From Pycnococcus provasolii (Eukaryota; Chlorophyta; Pseudoscourfieldiophyceae; Pseudoscourfieldiales; Pycnococcaceae), in assembly GCA_938743325.2 (NCBI GenBank), contig OW568878.1, forward strand, positions 124,001 through 188,000: a DNA stretch of 64,000 nucleotides. The letters run 5' to 3'. Of the stretch, positions 1-8,049 are shown one piece after another (the stretch's first letter is position 1; every line of letters starts with the position of its first letter). The notes beneath the pieces are model-generated. The model did not search any database and was not told where the DNA came from. It was given only the letters and a program-made list of their open reading frames with translations. Position numbers and translations under genes: made by a program.

Positions 1-104
1 CGGTTCCGCTCACGCCGGGCGGGGTTGTGCTTGGACGTGTTTTGACCGTGGACGGTCTGGATCTCGTCTGCGAACCGGTGGACGTGGTGTATCGTAGCCA
101 GTAA
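1..104 (+). CDS. 3' end of an unidentified gene (partial at window edge)
   Basis: An open frame enters at the window edge (codons from base 3) and ends in TAA at 102-104, giving a 33-residue C-terminus that reads VPLTPGGVVLGRVLTVDGLD and ends in YRSQ. Codons are GC-ending, as in the neighbouring genes, while the other two forward frames have stops, so a real coding tail is plausible. Nothing more can be said of its function. It would converge on the Rieske gene with about 45 bp between stop codons. Confidence 0.4.
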   Translation, partial: VPLTPGGVVLGRVLTVDGLDLVCEPVDVVYRSQ

Positions 105-149
105 TTAAGAATTGAGCAACCGAGTGTAATGTGTTTACAGAATTTTTCA

Positions 150-1832
150 TCACCACAAGAACCATCGACGTTTTTTTTTGCCATTCATGAGGCCATCGCG
201 TTCCCTGCGCCAATCACGCGCTTCGCGTTCCAGATCCGGCCACAGTCCATCGGGCGACGCGACCATGCGCACCAGCAGATCTCGTATCAGTGCTTGCGAT
301 TCAGCTGCCACCGCCTGCTTTCCCTTTTGCCGCGGCGCGTCTTCCTTGAAGTCTGTGAAGTAGAGCGGAGAATTCTCCGGCTCACTGCCACCGAGTGCGT
401 TACGCAACCACTTCGCGTACATCAATCCCGGCTTGTCAACGCGAACACAAACATCCCATCGTGGCGCCGACTGCGCCGTGCGCGCAGCCTGCCCCTGTAG
501 AACGACCGCATCCTGCTCCATCACCTTTTCATTCGAAGCGAACACCCACTTGCTCGGCAGCCACTTCAAAAAACTACGGTAGTTGATGAGCAGCAGACGG
601 CTGCTATGAGCACCCGTGGGAATGACGTAGTGAACCTGAACGAACAGCGCCTTGGCTCCTGGAAGCACCTGATTCTTATCATCCTCCGAGTCGTCATCAT
701 CATCCGGTGATACACCAACTTCCAGTAGAATTCCACTCGGAGGCTCAAATGTCACCCGCAGCTTGGGTCGTGCCGTCTGCGCCACGAAGCTACCAGGTTT
801 TGCATTTGCAGAAGAGGGAGTAGGTTTGACGACGATTTGGTCAAGCTCAGGCATGTTGTCGCCATACTCAGGATAGCTGCCAGCCTTTCCGATAGTTCCC
901 GCGTGAGCGTACTGAGGATGAGCAAAGTCCAGCAGATTTTCCACCAGAAGCTCCGCTGGTACGTCGTAGACCCGTGACTGCAGGAGCTCTGGAAGGTATC
1001 CTTCGTCAATTAGGCGCGCATCGAGCGCGAGGCGGTGCAGTGGCTTGGGATCCGGCGGCAGCGGTTCTCCCGTGTCCTCGGCAGGACCGACAAACACCCA
1101 CACAACGCCGTCCGAAGTGACGCGGTGCTGCTTGCGCTCGAGGGAGCATCGAGGCAGTCGCGCGTCCTTCGACAGCGACGGCACGTGGCAAAGTGTACCA
1201 TTGCGATCGAAGCCAAATCCATGGTAGCGGCAGTACAGGGTATCATCTTTGACGAATCCCAAGCTCATCGGCGCGCTGCGATGAGGGCATCGATCGCGTG
1301 CGACGACGATGTGATCGTGTTGGTCACCAGCACGGTACACGACGAGAGGCTCACCGAAGATGTCGCATGCATACGGTCGTGATTGGCTGACGTCAGACAG
1401 GTGGCAGAGTGGATGCCAAAACTTCTCCAGAAGAGGTATCATCTGCTGTGATGATGATGAAGTTGGGGTCGGGGTCGCCACAGCCTTGTTGCCACCACCA
1501 CCACCGGCAGCAGGACTCTTTTTCTTTCCCGCCGCCGCAGCCGCAGGTGACACGACCGCCATCGCGTTATCCCGTTCGTCGCGCCTGGAGGAGAAGGCGT
1601 CATCGGGCGGTTCGGTGTACCGCACGGGGGACGACGACTGATCTGACGACGACGACGACGATGAACGTGAGGAGGTACTCCCAGAACGAGAATGGTGAAC
1701 TCCATGAGAAGGAACAAGACGAAGGTGACTCAAGAAGGGACCCCTAACCCTCCCTCGAGCACGAGCAAGAGCACGAGGGAGGCACGCGCGAGCCCGAGCC
1801 GGAGCCGGAGCCATAGAGGCAGAGGGCGCCAT
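150..1832 (-). CDS. Rieske [2Fe-2S] oxygenase, pheophorbide a oxygenase (PaO/Lls1)-like, plastid
   Basis: A 560-residue protein. The Rieske cluster ligands are visible as CPH and CRYH (about C182, H184, C201, H204), followed by a mononuclear iron site D-x2-H-x4-H in ENLLDFAHPQYAHAG (about D302, H305, H310). This order is that of the plastid PaO/Tic55/CAO/Ptc52 non-haem oxygenases, which act on chlorophyll breakdown products or other plastid substrates; the exact substrate cannot be told. The first 130 residues are basic, Ala/Ser-rich and low in complexity, fitting a plastid transit peptide. The C-terminal CxxC typical of PaO and Tic55 is not obvious. I chose the ATG at 1832 because the open frame upstream (to 1943) has no further ATG and runs into a G26 homopolymer. 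Confidence 0.85.
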   Translation of the reverse strand: MAPSASMAPAPARARACLPRALARARGRVRGPFLSHLRLVPSHGVHHSRSGSTSSRSSSSSSSDQSSSPVRYTEPPDDAFSSRRDERDNAMAVVSPAAAAAGKKKSPAAGGGGGNKAVATPTPTSSSSQQMIPLLEKFWHPLCHLSDVSQSRPYACDIFGEPLVVYRAGDQHDHIVVARDRCPHRSAPMSLGFVKDDTLYCRYHGFGFDRNGTLCHVPSLSKDARLPRCSLERKQHRVTSDGVVWVFVGPAEDTGEPLPPDPKPLHRLALDARLIDEGYLPELLQSRVYDVPAELLVENLLDFAHPQYAHAGTIGKAGSYPEYGDNMPELDQIVVKPTPSSANAKPGSFVAQTARPKLRVTFEPPSGILLEVGVSPDDDDDSEDDKNQVLPGAKALFVQVHYVIPTGAHSSRLLLINYRSFLKWLPSKWVFASNEKVMEQDAVVLQGQAARTAQSAPRWDVCVRVDKPGLMYAKWLRNALGGSEPENSPLYFTDFKEDAPRQKGKQAVAAESQALIRDLLVRMVASPDGLWPDLEREARDWRRERDGLMNGKKKRRWFLW

Positions 1833-1943
1833 TATTGGTAAGTAGGAAACACGTGTCACGAACAAGTCAACGGCGAAAGGCCCCCCGTGACAGACCGTCG
1901 GTCGGGGACAAAATTCCAAACCCCTTCCAAATTGCAGTTCCAA

Positions 1944-1969
1944 GGGGGGGGGGGGGGGGGGGGGGGGGG
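1944..1969. repeat. G26 homopolymer tract
   Basis: An uninterrupted run of 26 G on the + strand lies between the stop of the PLAC8-WD40 gene and the start of the Rieske gene (both on the minus strand, where it reads C26). It sits about 110 bp upstream of the Rieske start codon, so it may lie in the promoter or 5' UTR. It could fold as a G-quadruplex and is prone to length error in sequencing. Confidence 0.9.
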
Positions 1970-2063
1970 CAGTTTCTTCCTCAAAGAATCATCGTTCATG
2001 TTACACGCACGCACACGCACTCTCTCATATTCTAAATGTACAACCTTACAGGTGAACCTCACC

Positions 2064-5000
2064 TTAAAGCAAGCCGAGTCTCGCAAGGCGCTGCATCGTC
2101 TCAGGATGCTTCGCCTCGAGATCCTCCATCTTCTTCCGTTTCGCCTCCTCCCTCGCGCGCTTCTCCTGGTTCTCCTTGAAAATGACGAGGAACGCGCTGC
2201 GACCCTTCGCGCCTCTCCAGATGCGCTGAATGTCCATCGCGGCAAGCTCCGCCTCAGGACGCAGCTGCCCAAACACAATCGCGGCACGGCGGCGGCGCGC
2301 GGGGACGAGCTGCATGCGCGCGCGGTCGTTCGCGTCCATCGCCATGTCAGGCTTCGACGGCTCGCAGATGTGGACGAGCGTATCCTTTCCTGCCGAGAAC
2401 ATCTGCGTTCCCTCGTGATCCACGAGCACGCTCCACACGGGACCCGTGTGCACCTCGACCGGCTTGCGCAGATGAAGCGATCTGCGATCGTACACGTTAA
2501 CCATGCCATCTTGGCCAGCGCTCAGCACATAAGGTCCGGCGCGCGTGAGGCACGTGAGCGCCGCCTTGTGAGCATTTTCGCGCTTCTCCGACAGCTCGAA
2601 TGCCCCATCCTCCGACGGCGCTTCGAACGCGCGAAGGTTTGCGTCGTCACCGACTATGAAACGTCTGTTGGAGTCGCGGACTGCGCACCACGCGCCTCCG
2701 ACGACGTTGCTGGAACCAGCTAGCACCTGCTTGGACTCCATGTGGTAGACGTACATAAATTCCGGCTTGACGTTCCCATCATCGTCAAAGTCATCCACTC
2801 GAAGCAAATGCTTGATTCCACGCTCGCGCCAGACACGAATCGACCCATCCGAGCTACCGCTCACGAGCGTGGTGGGGCTGACGGAACACAAGCTGTACAC
2901 AGGGCCGAAGTGGCCAGTCATCGTGCCGTCAGGTTGCGGGTATTCCGTCATCTTGTCCTGCAGAGCGTCCAGCGCAAACGGCTTGCTGCAATTGAAGAAG
3001 TGGATCGCGCCGTCCTCCATTCCAAGCACAAGGTGCGAGTCGAACGAATTATTTTTCACAGACTTGTGCTCGCACATGCACAGCACACGGCTGCCCAGGC
3101 GAATCATGGCGACACGCGACCATGCTGGGATGCGGTCGTCCACACCCTTTGAGGCGTACGCATGGACGCAGTTCGAGGCGGTGGCGACGAAAAGCACGTC
3201 CTGCCGTCCCCCTTCGTACACGTTCATCCGAACATTGCACAAGCCCGTGGCAAGGTCGTCGAGCTGAAGCACCTTCTCCGTCTCCCATAGACGACTCACA
3301 ACCATTCTGCCAGTCTCGTCGTCCTCCGCCGAACTCTTGTACTTGCACCAGATGCGCACCGAATGGTCGTACGACGCGGTGACCAGCCTGTGGTCGCAGA
3401 ACACCATGCTCGACACGCGGTTCGTGTGTTCTGCGAGGGTTGCGGTGTGCCACAGTGCGCCGGCGGAACCTTCCGTCAGTGGCACGATCAGATCCTCCTC
3501 GTCCTCCTCGTCCGTACTCGACTCCTCCTCGTCTGTCACCTCCTCAACAAGATCCGAGCCGAATCTGCCAAATGTCATGCGCTGCATGAAGCTCTGTCGG
3601 CGCACCTGCCTCGTCTTCTTGGCACGACTCGCCCGTCTCTGCGACCTGCGGCGCTCCTTTGCCTTTTTCTTGAGCGCGTCCCGGTCGCGTCGAGCGACAG
3701 CTAGCGCCTCCCGCGCCTCCTCAGCCTCACGTTCCTCCTTCTGCGCGCGATGCTCAGCCGCAGCTGCCTCCGCCGCCATCTCCTGAGCCTTTTGAAGCGC
3801 CACCTGGCTATCGCGGCGCTTCTTCTCAATCGCGACGCGCGCGCGCCGCCTCTTGATGCACCTCTGAATAAGCCGCGCAGCCTCGTCCTCTGTCATCGGC
3901 GCGTCCTTGTTCGCCTTGACGCTGCCGCCGCTGAATCCTTCCAAAAAGCTGAGTGCTCCATCCTTGACCCTGTCAAGCTCCACCGCTTCTTGGGCTGCTA
4001 TCAGCGCTTGCATGTCGGCTTCCGCTGCAGCCGCGGCAGCCGCATCCGCCTCCCTCCGAGCCTCTTCAGCCTCCTCTTGCTCCTTGCTCATCGCCCTTGC
4101 GAGATCCATCTCTTTCTGAGACGCCGCCCTGAGCTGCTTTTCCGCATCGGTCTGCGCCTGCTCGTTGCCAAGAAAGTCAACCGTGATGTCGCGATCCTCA
4201 AATATGATGTGCGCCCCAGGATTTTGCGTGACGCGCAGCATGCGCTGCAGTCCCTGCCTCTTCTGCCATGCATTTGCCTTCTTCACGGCGAGGCGCTGCT
4301 CCTGCAGGAAAACCGCGTGCTGTGCGATGGCGCAGGGGTAGCACATGCCCTTGACGTAAATCTCGCAGCACGGCGACATTGTTTTCATGCCGTACTTCTG
4401 CATGAGACGTCGCCTCTGTCGAATTGTCGCGTACATCAGGCACGGCGAGTACGGCAGCGGCAGGAAGCAGTGTACGTAGTGCAGCGGCACGCAAGCGCAG
4501 CACAGTGCCTGCAGCGTTCCGTCGAACCCGAGTTTCAGGTAGTTTGCTATTCCCGCGATCCGTCTTCCCTGCACCTTTTTCTCCTCGCGCAGCGCGGACG
4601 TGTTCCGGCCGAGCACGAGGCACGGCAGTGCGAGCGCGAGCGCGAACGTCCTCATGCTTTCCCTGCTCTCGATGTCAAGGCTTTCGTTTGCGTAGCACGC
4701 CGTGCCTAGCAAGCCAGCTCCCCACCAGCCCGGCCTTCTCGTTTCGTTCAGCGGTTTGTAACCCGCCGCGGGGTGGAGCGACCTTTCGTTTGCGCCGCGC
4801 ACGATGTCGGTCCACCCGACGTTGAATTGTCTCTGCCTCCATCTGTCGAGAGCGTTCGCATCCTCCCCAAGCACGGCTCCCGGGTGAATGATGCCCGAGT
4901 TGGCGTCGAGCTCCTCGAGCGCGATTTGCTTTTGGACGAGCGAGCGCAGGTCACCGTCCGTGCCCGACTTGCCGAGTTCAGGCGCGGGCGCTCCCGACGC

Positions 5001-5186
5001 AGTCGCCTCACTTCGAGCCGCTCGACGTTCGTCCACCTCCGCCTCCGCCAGAATAGCGGCCGCCCGTCTACGAGCAGCGACGAGCGCGGCCGTCTCCGCC
5101 GACTTGAGCGCACTGGGCTCCAAGGCGGAGGAGTCGTCGCCTCGAGGCGTGCTCCAAGGCGACCCTAACCCGACCACCCTCTCCAT
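2064..5186 (-). CDS. PLAC8-like / coiled-coil / IQ / WD40-repeat fusion protein
   Basis: A protein of about 1040 residues. The N-terminal third holds a Cys-rich segment (about residues 180-300: ALCCACVPLHYVHC, SPCCEIYVKGMCYPCAIAQH) resembling PLAC8 family proteins, with hydrophobic stretches. A long Glu/Ala/Arg coiled coil follows, with an IQ motif (ARLIQRCIKRRRAR) and an acidic Ser/Glu linker. From about residue 560 come WD40 repeats that should form a beta-propeller (for example LAEHTNRVSSMVFCDHRLVT, VYSLCSVSPTTLVSGSSDGS, ALTCLTRAGPYVLSAGQDGM). A second IQ-like segment (AAMDIQRIWRGAKGRSAF) and a basic coiled coil end the protein. IQ motifs suggest calmodulin or myosin-light-chain-type binding. 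I start at the ATG at 5186; the frame is open to 5327, so an N-terminus 47 residues longer is possible. The function is unknown. Confidence 0.75.
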   Translation of the reverse strand: MERVVGLGSPWSTPRGDDSSALEPSALKSAETAALVAARRRAAAILAEAEVDERRAARSEATASGAPAPELGKSGTDGDLRSLVQKQIALEELDANSGIIHPGAVLGEDANALDRWRQRQFNVGWTDIVRGANERSLHPAAGYKPLNETRRPGWWGAGLLGTACYANESLDIESRESMRTFALALALPCLVLGRNTSALREEKKVQGRRIAGIANYLKLGFDGTLQALCCACVPLHYVHCFLPLPYSPCLMYATIRQRRRLMQKYGMKTMSPCCEIYVKGMCYPCAIAQHAVFLQEQRLAVKKANAWQKRQGLQRMLRVTQNPGAHIIFEDRDITVDFLGNEQAQTDAEKQLRAASQKEMDLARAMSKEQEEAEEARREADAAAAAAAEADMQALIAAQEAVELDRVKDGALSFLEGFSGGSVKANKDAPMTEDEAARLIQRCIKRRRARVAIEKKRRDSQVALQKAQEMAAEAAAAEHRAQKEEREAEEAREALAVARRDRDALKKKAKERRRSQRRASRAKKTRQVRRQSFMQRMTFGRFGSDLVEEVTDEEESSTDEEDEEDLIVPLTEGSAGALWHTATLAEHTNRVSSMVFCDHRLVTASYDHSVRIWCKYKSSAEDDETGRMVVSRLWETEKVLQLDDLATGLCNVRMNVYEGGRQDVLFVATASNCVHAYASKGVDDRIPAWSRVAMIRLGSRVLCMCEHKSVKNNSFDSHLVLGMEDGAIHFFNCSKPFALDALQDKMTEYPQPDGTMTGHFGPVYSLCSVSPTTLVSGSSDGSIRVWRERGIKHLLRVDDFDDDGNVKPEFMYVYHMESKQVLAGSSNVVGGAWCAVRDSNRRFIVGDDANLRAFEAPSEDGAFELSEKRENAHKAALTCLTRAGPYVLSAGQDGMVNVYDRRSLHLRKPVEVHTGPVWSVLVDHEGTQMFSAGKDTLVHICEPSKPDMAMDANDRARMQLVPARRRRAAIVFGQLRPEAELAAMDIQRIWRGAKGRSAFLVIFKENQEKRAREEAKRKKMEDLEAKHPETMQRLARLGLL

Positions 5187-6147
5187 GACCAACAAGTTGG
5201 ACGAGTTTGCTTTTGCTTTTGCGTTTGCGCGCAGAGTTCGTGAACTTCCCGCGGCAAGAGACAGAACAGACTCCTGGGAGAGGAGAGGGGAAAACCCAAA
5301 GGCCTGGCACCTCGCACCTCCCCCCACGGATTCAAGAGAGGGCTCCGGCAGTGACCCTGAACCTTAACCAACGGTCTTTGCAACGGCAACGAGGGGATCC
5401 CTAAAACGACCTACCTTTAAGGAACACCTACCTTAATGAAATTACCTGGAGGGTTTTTGGCGGTGCTAACGGTCGTATGGAATCCAACGGAGGTAAACCT
5501 TTACTTGGTACTTTGCAGAGAAATTGGCACGGAAGAGTAGTACTATCGAGTATCGTAGGACTCGTTTCGAGACAATCTTAGTCTAGACTAATAAAGTTTA
5601 CCACCGTTCTCCTACAATGGTTATATGTATGGTACAGGACTACAGGCTTATCGTGATGAGAGAGCGAGGTGATGACCCCCCCAATGGCCGAGGGAGGGTC
5701 CCAGGCAGGCCGACACCACCTAGCTAAAGGTTTAGGCAGGGAGAGAGCCCTTGAAGAGGACCGTGGTGATTGCTTCCCAAGACTGCAAGTGCAAGGTTGG
5801 TTTGGAGTTTGGGCCCCAAGATCACAAGATGGTCAAGGCTGCAAGGCTGCAAGGGTCAAGGGGAACGAACCAGTAAGTTTACGGTTTACCTGATGGAACG
5901 ATCGATCGATTGCCGCCAAAGATCAAGCAGGAACTGCACCAGTTGCACACTACAGTAAGTTACGATAGAACCAGCAGTCAACCAGTACTGTAGTACTAGG
6001 AAGGCCTACATGGTTGGTACAATAGTACTAGGAAGCCTACGGTCTGACATACATCTGGTGGTGTTGTTAAATACCAACTACCCGTCAGCCCGTAGACTAG
6101 GCACATAATGAAGGCCTTGAACGTCGAGCTTCGCCCCTGATGGCTGA

Positions 6148-6192
6148 TGATCAGCTGATGATGATCAGCTGATGGATGTTGATCAGCTGATG
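6148..6192. promoter_or_regulatory. Three copies of TGATCAGCTGATG
   Basis: Identical 13-mers start at 6148, 6162 and 6180. Each contains the palindromes TGATCA and CAGCTG (an E-box core), spaced 14 and 18 bp. They lie about 75-120 bp upstream of a TATATAT (6266-6272) that precedes the ATG at 6572 by about 300 bp. The position and repetition suggest an enhancer-like site for the downstream gene; this is inference. Confidence 0.4.
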
Positions 6193-6265
6193 TTGATGAA
6201 CTTTTCCCTCCAGCAGTCCAGTGCACACTCCATCCAACCGGCCGGTCCTGTGCTCTCTTAAGGCA

Positions 6266-6272
6266 TATATAT
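6266..6272 (+). promoter_or_regulatory. TATA-like element upstream of the single-TM protein gene
   Basis: TATATAT follows the E-box-like triplet and precedes a pyrimidine/CA-rich leader that runs to the ATG at 6572. The assignment rests on sequence and position only. Confidence 0.3.
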
Positions 6273-6571
6273 GTGTGTCTATCGGCCGGCCATCATCACA
6301 CCACACCACCACCACCAACATTAACAACAACACACGATACACACCGTCTCGTCAATATTGTCATTGTCATTCTGTCTCGTCCGTCTTTCTCCTACCTTAC
6401 CACTCCTCATCTCATTCATCAGTGTGTCTTACATTCTCATCACTTCAGAGAAGTCTTACATAAATAAGTCTTACACCTTATAGTCTTTGCCTTCAGGCTG
6501 TTTTCCACCCGCCTTTTCTTTTTTTTTTCTTGTGGTGGTTGACCTCGGTTTGGCCTTCTCCAAACATTGCA

Positions 6572-7879
6572 ATGGCCTTCTCGCCTAAGCCTCGATCGGC
6601 GATTCAGCAGTACACGTTCCGCCTGTTGAGGCTCGGCCTGCACTCAGCCTCCACCGAACGGATCGTCCTCGCCTTCTTCCTCGTTGTCATCGCACTGCGC
6701 ATGGTCCTCATGCCCACAGTGCCGGGCTCAGGATCCTCGTCGAACGACTTTGGGAACGATAATAACGCGGGAAGAAGGCTCGCGCCTCGACCTCTTGCGC
6801 GCAGAAAGGCCGCCAACCAATATGAGACGCCCGACTTTCAGACGCTCGCCATAAACAAACTCGAGCAACTCAGAAGGCAAAACCAAATGGCAAGAAACCA
6901 AGAAGAAGTCAGGATTCACAAGAACGTCGACGATACCGCACGCAGAATCATCGAGGATGCGAAGCGCGAGGAAAGTCAAGGACTTCTCAGCTACGATGTG
7001 AGGTCCGCGGACGATCCCGTCGAACGCGCGTTGGCCAACCACGCCACGAAGAAGAGGGCGGCTCGAAAGACGGCGCAACTTCGAATGACGGCTGACGGCG
7101 GCTGGTCCATTAACAAGCTCGGAATCGACCCAGAAAACGAAAAGGCGACGAACGCGGTGCTCGAAGGGGCTCGAAAGGTCAAGCAGGAGCTCGTCGCTGA
7201 GGTGCAGAAAAATGAAAGGGAGAACAAGCAGTTCGCGAACGTCGACGCGCTCGACGACGGCACGGCGGATATGCCACAGCTCGCTGACGAGGAGGAGCAA
7301 GAAGGAGAAGAGGAGGAGGAGGAGGAGCAGGAGGAGGAGGATGGACTGAGCTCGAACCTTGCGCTCGTGCTCGGAGCGGGTACTGTGGAGGCGGCGAGTG
7401 GAAACAAACTCATGGACGTCACGGAGGACGGAACGATGAAGTTCCTCGACAAGAGCAGCGGCAAGATGTTGCGCAAGGCTGAGCGCAACGTCAACTCGTT
7501 CGCAAGGTCGGCGAAGAGGGGAAGTGACGTGATGGTGGGTGGTGGCACGCCACCGCCGCGCAACCATCGCGTGTCGTTGGCGGAGAAGATGGCCATGTCG
7601 GGCAAGAAGGTGTCTGGCTCGTTCAGCACGAGTGAAATTCAAACAAGTGTGCTCGGAAAGCCGCCGGCGTCTGTGCTGGCGCTTATGGCCAAGGCTGCGC
7701 CAGGCGAAGCGAAATCGCAGGCTGGAAACGAGGCGGCAGCAGCACAACAGTCTTCCTCGACCAAAGTGAAACCTTCGTTCGTGTTTGGCGAGTCGGAAGA
7801 TGCAGGTGGCAAAAGCAAACACCCTCACGCGTTGCGCGAAAAGTTTCTGAGTGCTGCAGCACGTGCTGCGGCGACGTGA
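6572..7879 (+). CDS. Unknown single-pass membrane protein with acidic stretch
   Basis: A 435-residue protein of unknown function. Near the N-terminus is one strong hydrophobic segment (RIVLAFFLVVIALRMVLM, about residues 28-47) preceded by basic residues, predicting a signal anchor with a long C-terminal domain. The rest is hydrophilic, Arg/Lys/Ala-rich and mostly helical or disordered, with a run of Glu (about residues 250-265, EEEQEGEEEEEEE) after LADEEEQ. I chose the ATG at 6572 (context gcaATGGCC) over an ATG 14 codons upstream at 6530 because of its better start context. The single-exon frame and codon use match the neighbours, so I take it as a real gene, but no family is recognised. Confidence 0.7.
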   Translation: MAFSPKPRSAIQQYTFRLLRLGLHSASTERIVLAFFLVVIALRMVLMPTVPGSGSSSNDFGNDNNAGRRLAPRPLARRKAANQYETPDFQTLAINKLEQLRRQNQMARNQEEVRIHKNVDDTARRIIEDAKREESQGLLSYDVRSADDPVERALANHATKKRAARKTAQLRMTADGGWSINKLGIDPENEKATNAVLEGARKVKQELVAEVQKNERENKQFANVDALDDGTADMPQLADEEEQEGEEEEEEEQEEEDGLSSNLALVLGAGTVEAASGNKLMDVTEDGTMKFLDKSSGKMLRKAERNVNSFARSAKRGSDVMVGGGTPPPRNHRVSLAEKMAMSGKKVSGSFSTSEIQTSVLGKPPASVLALMAKAAPGEAKSQAGNEAAAAQQSSSTKVKPSFVFGESEDAGGKSKHPHALREKFLSAAARAAAT

Positions 7880-8049
7880 GGCCGTTTTGGGGGCCTTTTT
7901 ATTCGGTAAATTATGTACAGTTGTGAACAATAATAATAGTAATAATAAGAGCACGCTAAATAAAGCATCTTCTTTCTTGTTTTAATTGGAAATGTTGAAA
8001 AGACGATTACACTCAACACTACTCACATTCGCCATCCCTTCACTCAGCA

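Larger units (their letters stand above)
5187..6571. other. Divergent intergenic region with E-box-like triplet and TATA-like site
   Basis: No gene is supported in this 1.4 kb between the divergent PLAC8-WD40 (-) and single-TM protein (+) genes; open frames are short and lack coding character. It is more AT-rich than the genes. It contains three copies of TGATCAGCTGATG (6148-6192) and a TATATAT at 6266-6272, followed by CA-rich and CT-rich sequence up to the ATG at 6572. Confidence 0.6.

Noticed and set aside
6728-7954. A 408-codon minus-strand frame opposite the single-TM protein
   Set aside because: Low-complexity Leu/Arg runs antisense to Glu/Lys codons; the + strand has a clear signal anchor and start context.
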